A DNA stretch of 64,000 nt from Verrucomicrobiota bacterium (lineage in GTDB: Bacteria > Verrucomicrobiota > Verrucomicrobiia > Palsa-1439): positions 1 through 64,000 of the forward strand of contig PLTX01000095.1 of NCBI GenBank assembly GCA_003164675.1, in the 5' to 3' direction. Position numbers and translations under genes: made by a program. Positions 1 through 8,729 of this stretch are shown in pieces (position 1 is the first letter of the stretch; the number at the start of each line of letters is the position of its first letter). Below the pieces are notes generated by a model. The model saw only the letters and a list, made by a program, of their open reading frames with translations, made no database searches and was not told the DNA's origin.

Positions 1-1
1 G

Positions 2-1102
2 TTTGTCAGCCTCGCATACGGGTCGAGCGTCAACTCCGTGCAAAACGATTACCATTTGCAGTCCAGCTCGACCGTGATTGGAGCGGGAGCCAACCTGAGT
101 AGTCTTAACTTGCCGGGGCTGAACGCCGACAAAGACGGCAATCCCCGTCCGTCCTTGGGTTCGTGGGACATGGGAGCTTACGAGTATAATACGAACAGCG
201 TGCCGCCGTCGCGACCCGTGGCTGCGTTCAGTGCCGCGCCGACCATCGGAACGGTGCCGCTGACGGTGACGTTCACGGACACATCGACCAGCTCGATCAC
301 GAACCGCCTGTGGCATTTCGGTGACGGGACTTGGACCAACACGTTGAGCACCACGATGGTGCACCAATACACGACCGCGGGCACCAATTCCGTGCGTTTG
401 AATGTCTATGGTCCTGGCGGGGGGAGTGTCGATCTGCAAACCAAACTGATTGTGGTCAGCGCAACCGGGGGAGACACGAATGGCGTTTCGGCGCCCGTGG
501 CCTCGTTCGGCGCGACGCCAACCAACGGAACGGCGCCGCTGACGGTGACGTTTACCGATCTATCCACCGGTACCATCACCAATCGCGTTTGGCAATTCGG
601 CGACGGTAATGTAACGAACACGACGGCGACGACCGTGATCTACCAATACACCGGAGCCGGTACGGACACGGTCCAGTTGGTCGTGAGCGGCCCGGGTGGC
701 TCGAGTACAAACGTGCAGGCCAATCTGGTTACGGTCAGTTCAACTGGTGGCGACACGAATAGCGTTCCGCCACCCGTGGCCGCGTTCAGTGCCGCGCCGA
801 CCAACGGTACGGCGCCATTGATGGTCACGTTCACGGACACATCGACCGGCTCGATCACGAACCGTCTGTGGTATTTCGGTGACGGGAGTTCAATCAACAC
901 ATCGAGCACCACGGTGGTGCACCAATACACGACAGCGGGTACCAATTCCGTGCAACTGGTTGTCAGTGGTCCTGGCGGCACGAGTGTCGACGTGCAGGGC
1001 AACCTGGTCGTTGTCAAGTCAAGTTCACAGTCGGGCGGTGGCACCAACGGTGTCGCGCAGGTAGGCGCCCATTACCACTGGCGGTTCCTGGCTGCGCATT
1101 AG
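2..1102 (+). CDS. PKD-domain surface/secreted protein, C-terminal part (5' end outside window)
   Basis: The reading frame is open to the left edge, so the listed GTG at 38 is not the true start. The first ~60 residues (DYHLQSSS...GSWDMGAYEY) match the conserved end of choice-of-anchor Q/beta-helix surface proteins. Three PKD domains follow at about residues 60-140, 150-235 and 245-330 of the listed ORF, each with a WxFGDG core and a GTNSVxL strand. The units have a 93-codon period, and units 1 and 3 are almost identical in DNA. PKD modules are extracellular adhesion or spacing folds, so a secreted or envelope-bound product is likely. There is no PEP-CTERM tail; the protein ends in HYHWRFLAAH. 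It lies upstream of the exopolysaccharide cluster in the same orientation, and a functional link is only inferred. Confidence 0.85.
   Translation, partial: FVSLAYGSSVNSVQNDYHLQSSSTVIGAGANLSSLNLPGLNADKDGNPRPSLGSWDMGAYEYNTNSVPPSRPVAAFSAAPTIGTVPLTVTFTDTSTSSITNRLWHFGDGTWTNTLSTTMVHQYTTAGTNSVRLNVYGPGGGSVDLQTKLIVVSATGGDTNGVSAPVASFGATPTNGTAPLTVTFTDLSTGTITNRVWQFGDGNVTNTTATTVIYQYTGAGTDTVQLVVSGPGGSSTNVQANLVTVSSTGGDTNSVPPPVAAFSAAPTNGTAPLMVTFTDTSTGSITNRLWYFGDGSSINTSSTTVVHQYTTAGTNSVQLVVSGPGGTSVDVQGNLVVVKSSSQSGGGTNGVAQVGAHYHWRFLAAH
224..1015 (+). repeat. Three in-gene PKD repeats, 279-bp period
   Basis: Units begin near GCGTTCAGTGCCGCGCCGACC at about 224 and again at about 782 (558 bp = 2 x 279), with a more diverged unit between them. 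The repeats are in frame and explain the domain duplication in the protein. Confidence 0.75.
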
Positions 1103-1375
1103 CGCCCCTGGCAGAGAACCCTGAAGTCTTGGAGGGCCTCGCTCCCTGCGTGGCCGCTAATATCCGAGGAACAGCACGGTTGCGCGGAAACGCGACCCTC
1201 CCAGCTGGGTTTTATTCGGCGCATTTAGTCTGCTCCAGAAACTGTCTCGGCACACAAGGTAATCGCATCGGGCCTACCCACGGTGTTATAGCAGCATCGT
1301 AGGGCGGTGGTGCGATGGTGATTTGGGAATTCCCATTGACAACCACGCGACGCTGGATTGGTTGGTGAGGAGGCA

Positions 1376-1981
1376 ATGAGTATCGGAACAATAGAATGGC
1401 TTGACCACGCACGGTCGAGGATCCTGGCGAGATTGTACACGCTGCTGTTGGCGAGCCAATTCAAGGAATTCGGCGCTGGGTCCAGGATCATGCCGCCGTT
1501 TCGCTATTACGGCTTGAACCAGATCAGTTTGGGGGAAAAGGTAACCATCAATCGTGACTGTTGGATCCATGTGGTGGGCGGCCGTGAGGACGATGAATCC
1601 GCGAAGATTGTCATCCAGGCGCACGCCGGGATTGGAATGGGCGCCACCATTTCCGCCGCACAACAGGTTATCATTGGCGAGTACGTCTTGTTGGCCCGCA
1701 ATGTCTACATCTCCGACCACGCCCATGCGTACGAGAACCTGGACATGCCGATCATGCATCAGGGCATTGACAGTATCGCCCCCGTCTCCATCGGCCGCAA
1801 CACATGGCTGGGGGAAAATGCCGTCGTCCTGCCCGGCGTCACCATCGGCCAGCATTGCGTCATTGGCGCCAACGCGGTGGTGAATACGTCCATCCCGGAT
1901 TTTTCCGTGGCGGTTGGCGCGCCGGCGCGCGTGGTGAGGCAGTTCAACAAGAACAGCGGGCAATGGGAACGCGTTGGTTGA
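1376..1981 (+). CDS. Left-handed beta-helix acyltransferase (DapH/WcaF-type)
   Basis: 201 aa. Hexapeptide repeats fill the centre and C-terminus (GMGATISAAQQVIIGEYVL; later NTWLGENAVVLPGVTIGQHC and VIGANAVVN), ending in the VAVGAPARVV signature of sugar O-acetyltransferases. The family transfers acetyl groups from acetyl-CoA to sugars. I chose the ATG at 1376 because GGTGAGGAGG lies just upstream; the track's TTG start 18 bp earlier is weaker. It is probably the first gene of the exopolysaccharide operon, 74 bp ahead of the flippase, and would decorate glycan precursors in the cytoplasm. The acceptor is unknown. Confidence 0.85.
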   Translation: MSIGTIEWLDHARSRILARLYTLLLASQFKEFGAGSRIMPPFRYYGLNQISLGEKVTINRDCWIHVVGGREDDESAKIVIQAHAGIGMGATISAAQQVIIGEYVLLARNVYISDHAHAYENLDMPIMHQGIDSIAPVSIGRNTWLGENAVVLPGVTIGQHCVIGANAVVNTSIPDFSVAVGAPARVVRQFNKNSGQWERVG

Positions 1982-2054
1982 CAGTCCGGGTGCGGCCCGA
2001 AATCAACTTGACGGTCCCGCTGTCTCCTGACGAATACCACAGGGCGGAAGGCCA

Positions 2055-3503
2055 TTGAGCAGGACACTCAAATCAAAAGCGCTCGGCGCCGTGGTATGGA
2101 GCGCGGCGGAGCAGATCAGCTCACAGGGCGTGCGTTTTGTCATTGGGATCTTTTTGGCCCGGCTCCTCCTTCCGGAACAGTTTGGTTTGCTGGGAATGAT
2201 TGCCGTCTTCCTGGGAATCGCCCAGGTGTTTGCAAGTTGTGGTTTTGGGCAGGCCCTGATCCAACGGCAGGACGCCACCCATTTGGATGAAAGTTCCATC
2301 TTCTATGTGAACGTATTCTTGGGATTGGTCGCCGCACTCGGTCTGTTTCTGGCCGCGCCATGGGTCGCCGCGTTATACAGGCAACCGCCGTTGATCCCGT
2401 TGACCCGGATCATGGCGGCGGACGTCTTGATCAACGCGTTCGGGGTCGTGCAAACGGCGCTGCTCACGAAGAAAATGGACTTCAAGACCCAGCTCAAGAT
2501 CAGCATTACGGCAAACTCGATATCGGGAGTGGTGGCGGTTATCCTGGCGATGCGCGGGATGGGTGTGATGAGCCTCGCGGCGCAGATTCTGATCGCCGAC
2601 ACGTTGCGGACAGTGATGTTGTGGACGTTGCATGTCTGGCGGCCGTCGCCTGTGTTCAGCCTCGCTTCGGTTCGCCGGTTGTTTTCCTTCGGATCGCGCA
2701 TGTTCGCCTCGGGCTTGCTGTACGTTGTGTTTCAAAATCTGTATCCCTTTACGATCGGCAAGCTGTTTACTGCGGCCTCCCTCGGTTTCTACACTCGAGC
2801 CAGTTCGACGCAGGAAATGCTGTCGTCCAACCTGATCAACGTGGTGGGCCGTGTTTCGTTTCCGTTGTTTTCGGCCCTGCAACACGACGTGGCGAGCATG
2901 AAACGAGCGGTACGGAAGGCGTTGATGTCCATCGCCTTTGTCAGTTTTCCTGCCCTCATGGGCCTGGGTTGTACCGCAGTGCCGCTGGTGCGGGTTTTGA
3001 TCACCGACAAGTGGCTGCCATCGGCGGGACTGATTCCCATCTTTTGCGTGGCGGGTGCGGTGAACGTGCTGGATTCCATCCATTTGAACGCGTTGATGGC
3101 CCTGGGAAGGTCTGACCTGTTCTTCCGTTTGGAGATGATCAAGAAGTGCCTGATCATCCTGGCCATTATCACGACCTATCATTATGGGATTCTCGGGCTG
3201 GTGTGGGGGCAGGCTTGCGCCGCCGTGCTCTGCTATTTCATCAACGCCTTCTACTCGGTCCGACTGTTGTCGTACTCTTGGCGGGAACAGTTTTTTGATT
3301 TGCTTCCATACCTGGGTATCTCCGTGCTGATGGGGCTGGTCGTCATTGCGACCAACGTGCTGGGGATAAAGAGTCTCGCAGTATTGTTGTGCATACAAAT
3401 CACTCTGGGCGGCGTCGCGTACGCCGCCGGGTGTGTGTTGTTGCGCGTCTCGGCGCTTGTCGACACATGGAGGTTGATCCAGGAGCGAATGGTTCTTTCG
3501 TGA
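2055..3503 (+). CDS. Oligosaccharide flippase (Wzx-like, MOP superfamily)
   Basis: 482 aa polytopic protein with roughly 12-14 hydrophobic segments. The N-terminus (GAVVWSAAEQISSQGVRFVIGIFLARLLLPEQFGLLG) is the classic opening of PST/Wzx flippases, and length is normal for the family. The start is TTG with GGAAG just upstream; the next in-frame ATGs lie deep inside the conserved N-terminus. It should flip lipid-linked glycan repeat units across the inner membrane, which fits the neighbouring glycosyltransferase, deacetylase and export genes. The long minus-strand ORF over this gene is a shadow. Confidence 0.92.
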   Translation: MSRTLKSKALGAVVWSAAEQISSQGVRFVIGIFLARLLLPEQFGLLGMIAVFLGIAQVFASCGFGQALIQRQDATHLDESSIFYVNVFLGLVAALGLFLAAPWVAALYRQPPLIPLTRIMAADVLINAFGVVQTALLTKKMDFKTQLKISITANSISGVVAVILAMRGMGVMSLAAQILIADTLRTVMLWTLHVWRPSPVFSLASVRRLFSFGSRMFASGLLYVVFQNLYPFTIGKLFTAASLGFYTRASSTQEMLSSNLINVVGRVSFPLFSALQHDVASMKRAVRKALMSIAFVSFPALMGLGCTAVPLVRVLITDKWLPSAGLIPIFCVAGAVNVLDSIHLNALMALGRSDLFFRLEMIKKCLIILAIITTYHYGILGLVWGQACAAVLCYFINAFYSVRLLSYSWREQFFDLLPYLGISVLMGLVVIATNVLGIKSLAVLLCIQITLGGVAYAAGCVLLRVSALVDTWRLIQERMVLS

Positions 3504-3562
3504 CCCCACAGCTCGGTGGCGCGTGGAGCGATAAATCGATTTCTTTGGCAGGACAAGTCAAC

Positions 3563-4399
3563 ATGGTGGGTCGTCTGGTGAAACTTTCGGTGAGTGTCGC
3601 GATCGCGGCGGTTGACATTGTGATCAAGGGATTGCGCGTCGGCCGGGTGCCAGGATATTGCGTGGTCATTAACTATCACTCGGTTTCGGGCGGCTCGGTG
3701 CCGCTCCTGCGCAAGCAGTTGAACGTGTTGTCGCAAATGACGCGGCCCCTGCGGGCAACCGCCGCGTCGGCTTTGGAAGACGGCGCGCGCTATGTAGCGG
3801 TGACGGCAGACGATGCGTTCTGCAGTTTTACGGAAAACGGCTTGCCGGAGCTCTGTCAGCGCGGGATACCGGTGACGGTATTTGTGCCGACGGGGTATGT
3901 GGGCCGCAAGTCGGCCTGGGACGATTATGGGGGGGAGAACCGGGTGGGGGAACTGGTGGCCGCAGCAGAAGACCTCCGCCACATGGCCAAGTGGGAAACA
4001 GTGGATTTCGGCTCGCATTGCGTCTCGCACCCGGACCTGCCGCAGCTGTCGGAAGCGGAAGCTGCCCGTGAACTGCGGGAATCGAAGGCTGCGCTGGAGG
4101 CGATTGTGGGACGCAAAGTTGTTGCCTTGAGCTTCCCCTATGGAAGGTATGGCTCGCGGGAATTGAGGCTCGCGGCCGAAGCCGGCTACGAATTCTATTT
4201 TGACGCCACACCGCAGAGCGTGTCGTCGGCGATTCGGGGAGGACTCATGGGGCGGGTGTCCGTGCAGCCAACCGATTGGGACATCGAATTCCGACTGAAG
4301 TTGTTGGGCGCATATCGGTGGGTGAGATGGGGTTCGGCGGCCAAGCGGCGCGTGTTGTCGTTGCTCGGTCGGAAGCCGGTGCCGGTGGTGAGAAACTAG
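3563..4399 (+). CDS. Polysaccharide deacetylase (NodB-fold, CE4-like)
   Basis: 278 aa from the ATG at 3563, where GGCAGGA gives a reasonable ribosome site. The track start at 3389 would overlap the flippase by 115 bp and adds an Arg-rich stretch typical of an out-of-frame read. NodB landmarks are visible: a VTADDAF motif (usual TFDD), SHCVSHPDLP (metal His pair) and SFPYGRYG (usual RxPY). An N-terminal hydrophobic stretch (LVKLSVSVAIAAVDIVI) may anchor it in the membrane. Members remove N- or O-acetyl groups from glycans. It sits between the flippase and a FemAB-like gene, so action on the same exopolysaccharide is likely. Confidence 0.85.
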   Translation: MVGRLVKLSVSVAIAAVDIVIKGLRVGRVPGYCVVINYHSVSGGSVPLLRKQLNVLSQMTRPLRATAASALEDGARYVAVTADDAFCSFTENGLPELCQRGIPVTVFVPTGYVGRKSAWDDYGGENRVGELVAAAEDLRHMAKWETVDFGSHCVSHPDLPQLSEAEAARELRESKAALEAIVGRKVVALSFPYGRYGSRELRLAAEAGYEFYFDATPQSVSSAIRGGLMGRVSVQPTDWDIEFRLKLLGAYRWVRWGSAAKRRVLSLLGRKPVPVVRN

Positions 4400-4405
4400 G
4401 GACCA

Positions 4406-5515
4406 ATGCGCAACCTGGTGGAAATTGATCGGGTGACATCGGCGGAATGGGCCGAGCTGTTGGAATTGTTTGTCGACGCCAATGTGTACCAGACCTGGAG
4501 TTTCGGCGCGATCCGCTGGGGTGAGGGCAATCTGAGCCATGTGGTGCTCAAGCGGGACGGCGACGTGGTCGGGATTGCGCAGGTTCGGATCGTTCGCGTG
4601 CCGGTGGTGGGGTGTGGGATCGCGTATCTGCGCTGGGGGCCGTTGTGTCACCGGCGGGGAAGGGAACTTGACTCCGAAGTCCTGCGAGACATGGCGCAGG
4701 CGCTCCAGACGGAGTACGTCGAGCGTCGGAAGCTGTTCTTGCGGGTTCTGCCAAATGCCTTCGAGGGATCGCCACGGGCCGAGCTATTCCGAACGGCGTT
4801 TTCTGGGTTCAAGACCGAGCCGGCCAACAAGGTCAACACGTATCGGACCATGGTGGTTGATCTATCGGGCACGCCCGATGAAGTGCGCAGGCGGTTTCAC
4901 CAAACATGGCGAAGCAATTTGAAGCGGGCTGAGAAAAACGGTTTGCAGATCATCGACGGCACCGGTATCGAGGAGTACCAGGTATTCGCGACGATCTACA
5001 AGGAAATGTGGGAACGCAAGCGGTTTGATACGTCGGTGGACGTGGACGAGTTTGGCCGCATTCACGCAGGACTGTCCGAAACCCAACGGATGAGGGTATT
5101 GATTTGTCGTCAGGGTGACACCCCCATCGCTGGTATTGTTTGTTCCGCCATGGGTGACACAGGAATCTATGTGCTGGGCGCGACCGGCGACGCTGGCCTC
5201 CGGGCCAGAGGCGCATACCTTCTTCACTGGGTTATGGTATGCTGGCTCAAAGAACACGGATTTCGATATTATGACCTCGCAGGAATCGATCCCGAGTTCA
5301 ATCCCGGCGGCTACCAGTTCAAAAGCGGCCTGTCGGGGAATGATGTTCGCCACATGGCCCCGTTTGCGGCGTGCAACAGCCTCTTGGGATCCGCGTTCGT
5401 GAGGACGGTCGACCTCGTACGCCTGTGGCGGCGAGGCGGTGACCGTCATCCGGCCCAAAGTCGCCCCCAACCACCGGAGTCGAAGCCGCTCCCGGGAACA
5501 GAACCAGTTTGCTAA
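4406..5515 (+). CDS. FemAB-like / GNAT-fold peptidyl- or acyl-transferase
   Basis: 369 aa. The double-GNAT pattern of FemA/FemB and exosortase-associated FemAB proteins is visible: an N-terminal half ending in the conserved YLRWGPL, then WRSNLKRAEKNGL, and a C-terminal half with YLLHWVMVCWLKEHGF, YYDLAGIDPE and the GxYQFKSGLSG signature. FemAB proteins add aminoacyl groups to cell-wall precursors. Homologues within exosortase/EPS loci are thought to modify the polysaccharide. It starts 6 bp after the deacetylase stop. The substrate cannot be told from sequence. Confidence 0.85.
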   Translation: MRNLVEIDRVTSAEWAELLELFVDANVYQTWSFGAIRWGEGNLSHVVLKRDGDVVGIAQVRIVRVPVVGCGIAYLRWGPLCHRRGRELDSEVLRDMAQALQTEYVERRKLFLRVLPNAFEGSPRAELFRTAFSGFKTEPANKVNTYRTMVVDLSGTPDEVRRRFHQTWRSNLKRAEKNGLQIIDGTGIEEYQVFATIYKEMWERKRFDTSVDVDEFGRIHAGLSETQRMRVLICRQGDTPIAGIVCSAMGDTGIYVLGATGDAGLRARGAYLLHWVMVCWLKEHGFRYYDLAGIDPEFNPGGYQFKSGLSGNDVRHMAPFAACNSLLGSAFVRTVDLVRLWRRGGDRHPAQSRPQPPESKPLPGTEPVC

Positions 5516-5558
5516 GTCAACGAGAAGAACCGAAGCACGGAGTTTCGTCAACCCTGCC

Positions 5559-6524
5559 ATGGATGTGTCCGTCATCATTGTGAGTTGGAACGCCCGGCGT
5601 CATTTGGAGGAATGCCTGGCCAGCGTGTACGAATCGAGCGCGCCGGTGGCTCCAGAAGTGATTGTCGTGGATAACGCCTCGACAGACGGTTCGCCGGAAA
5701 TGGTGGGAAAACACTTCCCTGAGGTCCGTCTGCTCCGATGTCGCGAAAACCTCGGGTTCGCCGTGGCCAACAACATCGGGATTCGGCAAAGCCATGGGCG
5801 GTATATCGCATTGGTCAATTCGGATGTGAAAATTCTGGGACGATGCCTAGATACTCTCGTTGCCTTCATGGATCAGCATCCCAAAGTTGGACTGGTTGGT
5901 CCACGGATTCTCAACACGGACATGACCCTCCAGAGTAGTTGCCGTCGATTTCCCAACCCTTGGAACAATTTGTGTGCAGCGTCGGGTCTGGCACGCCTCT
6001 CGGGTCCCCACCCGCTGTTCAGCGGCGAGCACATGCTGTACTTTCGGCATGACGAAGTTCGGCCCGTGGACGTGCTGGTCGGGTGCTTTTGGGTCATGCG
6101 ACGCGAGGCGCTCGACAGAGTGGGACCTTTGGATGAGCGATTTTACATTTACGCCGAAGACGTGGACTGGTGCCGGCGCTGTTGGAACGCAAAGTGGGAA
6201 ATTATGTTTTGTCCTGACGCGCAGGCGATCCACCACCGCGGAGGCAGTTCGGTGAACGACCCCGTTCGGTTCGCGGTAGAACAACATCGCGCCTTGTTGC
6301 GCTACTGGCGGAAGCATCACGGGATTTTGGGCCGCCTGTACATGGTGATCCTCTTGGGTTTCGGACAGCTCCTGCGATATCTCTCGGCATTCGTCTCGAC
6401 GCTCGTGCGACGGTCGGCAGCGTCAGACAGTCGGCTTCGCATGCGCAAGGCCAGTGCGTGCTTGCGGGCTTCTTTCGGCAGGGATTGCTCCCGGCCATCG
6501 GGGAGCGTGGGAGCACCCGGGTGA
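5559..6524 (+). CDS. Family 2 glycosyltransferase (rhamnosyltransferase-like)
   Basis: 321 aa from the ATG that begins MDVSVIIVSWN, the normal GT2 N-terminus; the track's start at 5439 overlaps the previous gene without homology. Nucleotide-binding residues appear as VIVVDNASTDGS, a DxD-like VNSDV motif, and the acceptor-side ED motif in YAEDVDWCRR. The last ~50 residues are basic and amphipathic after a hydrophobic stretch, suggesting membrane association. It transfers a sugar from an NDP donor to a growing lipid-linked chain. It overlaps the next gene by GTGA, indicating translational coupling. Confidence 0.9.
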   Translation: MDVSVIIVSWNARRHLEECLASVYESSAPVAPEVIVVDNASTDGSPEMVGKHFPEVRLLRCRENLGFAVANNIGIRQSHGRYIALVNSDVKILGRCLDTLVAFMDQHPKVGLVGPRILNTDMTLQSSCRRFPNPWNNLCAASGLARLSGPHPLFSGEHMLYFRHDEVRPVDVLVGCFWVMRREALDRVGPLDERFYIYAEDVDWCRRCWNAKWEIMFCPDAQAIHHRGGSSVNDPVRFAVEQHRALLRYWRKHHGILGRLYMVILLGFGQLLRYLSAFVSTLVRRSAASDSRLRMRKASACLRASFGRDCSRPSGSVGAPG

Positions 6525-7183
6525 GCGTGGCCCGAATGAGATTGTGGAATCCTGTGGCTCGCGCGTTTTCCTATTGGCAGCGACACGGCGTGGCAGCGAC
6601 CCTCCATCGCGCGTGGCTGGGGCTGGGCCGGGCGGTCGGGGGCAACGGGCTCGTCTTGTTCTCCTGCGATTTGGCAATGTTGCCGGCGCGGAAGAATGGC
6701 CCGACGGACGGTCTCGAATTCGAGCGGAAGACCCGGGAAGCGGAATTGAACTCGCGTGACCGGGAACAGATCGTCAATTTCTGGAACCCGGACGTCACCG
6801 GGCGACAGATCACGGAACGGTTTGGGAAGGAGGCGTCTCTTTGGCTGGCACGAGCCGATGGCCAACTGGCCGGATACGGTTGGACGCTTGTCGGAGACAC
6901 GATGGAACCTCACTACGTTTCATTGGGGCGAGAAGACGTGCATCTTTTCGATTTCCTTGTGTTCCCGGACTTCCGCAGGCGGGGAATCAACCCCACTCTT
7001 GTCATCCACATTTTGGAACAACTTGCTGGCGAGGGAAGAAAACGGGCGTTTATCGAAGCCGCCGAGTGGAACCGCGCACAATTATCATCCTTGCGCCGGA
7101 CGCCGTTTCAGAAACTCGGCTGGGCGCGCAAAGGCGGCCTGCTGGGAAGGGAACGGGTTGTGTGGGCTGGCCAGGAACTGTAG
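6521..7183 (+). CDS. GNAT-family N-acetyltransferase
   Basis: 220 aa from the GTG at 6521, which overlaps the stop of the glycosyltransferase (GTGA). An ATG at 6536 is an alternative. The acetyl-CoA fold is recognisable in the C-terminal half: WLARADGQLAGYGWTL, then LFDFLVFPDFRRRGI (motif A, RRxG) and AFIEAAEWNRAQLSSLRR. The N-terminal ~80 residues do not match a domain I recognise. In this operon it probably acylates an amino sugar or a peptide appended to the glycan. The substrate is unknown. Confidence 0.75.
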   Translation: MSVARMRLWNPVARAFSYWQRHGVAATLHRAWLGLGRAVGGNGLVLFSCDLAMLPARKNGPTDGLEFERKTREAELNSRDREQIVNFWNPDVTGRQITERFGKEASLWLARADGQLAGYGWTLVGDTMEPHYVSLGREDVHLFDFLVFPDFRRRGINPTLVIHILEQLAGEGRKRAFIEAAEWNRAQLSSLRRTPFQKLGWARKGGLLGRERVVWAGQEL

Positions 7184-7215
7184 ATCGCGTCGACGAACGG
7201 AGAGGGGAGAAAACC

Positions 7216-7704
7216 ATGAAACCCCGATTCAGCGTGGTCGTTCCCACGTATAACCGCGAGAAGATAGTCGGCCCAACCATTGATTCCGTGTTGGCCTACC
7301 GGGTCCACGCTACGAACTCCATTCACGATGTGGAGGCCGTGATCAGTGGCATGCCCGCTCTGATTGAAGCGGAGCGGAAAGGACGGCACCTAGGTGGACG
7401 ATCCCGCCGGTTTGCGAGGTGCGCGTGCCTTGGCGGCATCGCCCAGGTATACGCCGAAATGCCAAAGACGACCGAGGCCCGCGGCATTGACGATTTCCTG
7501 ATGCGGCGCGGCTGCCGTGTGGTGACCAAGCCAGCGGCCATGTGGTTGAACCCCGCGAGCAGACTGCTCTTGCGCTGGTTCTTTTCGGGCCAATATGCGC
7601 GAATGCGCGGCGAGCCGGCGCCGGCGTCCATGGACGCTGACACAATGGAAGATTCCACCGCGAATTCGAGCGAGCGCGTAAACGGGCGGCGGACCGGGTC
7701 ATGA
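7216..7704 (+). pseudogene. Internally deleted family 2 glycosyltransferase remnant
   Basis: The frame starts with a perfect GT2 N-terminus (MKPRFSVVVPTYNREKIVGP, then TIDSVLA) behind AGAGGGGAGA. After residue ~28 it jumps to a helical, Arg-rich stretch (MPALIEAERKG...WFFSGQYARMRG) resembling the post-catalytic tail of larger GT2 enzymes. The VDDGSTD, DxD and ED motifs that should come between are absent, and 162 aa is about half of normal. The stop overlaps the next ATG (ATGA), so coupling survives. An in-frame deletion is the simplest reading. The C-terminal identity is uncertain, and a divergent functional protein cannot be excluded. Confidence 0.55.
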
Positions 7705-8711
7705 TACTGCTATTAGGAGCCAGTGGTTATATTGGGCAGGCATTTGCGGCGGAATTGCGGCGGCGGCGCTATCCGTTCGTCCCGCTGACGCGGATGGCGA
7801 TCGATTACACGCAGTTCGATATCCTGTTCGATTACGTGCGCAAGATGAGGCCGAGCTTCATCATCAACGCGGCGGGATACACCGGCAAGCCGAACGTGGA
7901 TGCTTGCGAATTGGCGCGGGCGGAGACGTTGGCGGCCAACGCGCTGCTTCCCCAAACCATTGCGCGTGTCTGTCTAGTAACCAATACGCCGTGGGGGCAT
8001 GTGTCGTCGGGATCGATTTACAATGGGGCCAAGGTGCTCGACAACGGGGGCACCCGGATCGAAAACGATCTCAGCCGGGCGGAAATCCGCTGGCTCTTCG
8101 AACGGCACCCCGAGAGGTTCTCCGGCTTTACGGAGTTGGATGAACCGAACTGTTCGTTCTTGAAGCCGCCCTGCAGCTTCTACAGCGGGACCGTCGCCCT
8201 GGCGGAAGAAGCGTTGCGGACGGTGAGGGATTGTTATGTCTGGCGCTGCCGCATCCCGTTCAGCGAGGACGATCAGCCGCGGAACTTTCTGTCGAAGATC
8301 CAGTACTACCCCAAGGTCTACGACAGCGTGAACTCGCTTTCGCATCTGGACGATTTCGCGCAAACCTGTTTGAATCTCTGGGAGCGGGGAGCGCCGTTTG
8401 GTATATACAACGTGACCAACCCCGGCGCGGTCACAACGCGACAGGTAGTCGCTTTGATTGAGCGAGTTTTGAAACCCGGCCGAACGTTCGAGTTCTGGAA
8501 AGATGACGAAGAATTTTACCGCCACGGCGCCACGGCGCCTCGCTCCAATTGCATCCTGGATGTCTCGAAAGTCCAGTCCACCGGGGTGCGGATACGGTCA
8601 GTGCACGAGGCGCTGGAAGAATCGCTGCGGAGGTGGCATGTCGGCAACCCCGTGCTGTGGCCGCTCCGCCGTCCGCCGCAACCAATTCGCCATCAACATG
8701 TTGTCCGTTAA
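7701..8711 (+). CDS. NAD(P)-dependent sugar reductase/epimerase (RmlD-like extended SDR)
   Basis: 336 aa. It begins MILLLGASGYIGQAF, a glycine-rich Rossmann motif (GxxGxxG), followed by NAAGYTGKPNVDACE, the co-factor region typical of RmlD/dTDP-4-dehydrorhamnose reductase relatives. The usual YxxxK pair is not obvious; FYSGTVALAEE occupies that area, so catalysis may differ. It is coupled to the preceding remnant by ATGA. The likely role is making a nucleotide-sugar precursor for the exopolysaccharide. The exact sugar is not determined. Confidence 0.8.
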   Translation: MILLLGASGYIGQAFAAELRRRRYPFVPLTRMAIDYTQFDILFDYVRKMRPSFIINAAGYTGKPNVDACELARAETLAANALLPQTIARVCLVTNTPWGHVSSGSIYNGAKVLDNGGTRIENDLSRAEIRWLFERHPERFSGFTELDEPNCSFLKPPCSFYSGTVALAEEALRTVRDCYVWRCRIPFSEDDQPRNFLSKIQYYPKVYDSVNSLSHLDDFAQTCLNLWERGAPFGIYNVTNPGAVTTRQVVALIERVLKPGRTFEFWKDDEEFYRHGATAPRSNCILDVSKVQSTGVRIRSVHEALEESLRRWHVGNPVLWPLRRPPQPIRHQHVVR

Positions 8712-8729
8712 CATAAGGTGATAGAATCA

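Noticed and set aside
3251-4651. 466-aa minus-strand ORF
   Set aside because: Shadow of the flippase, deacetylase and FemAB genes; His/Arg/Pro-rich with no domain and no ribosome site.
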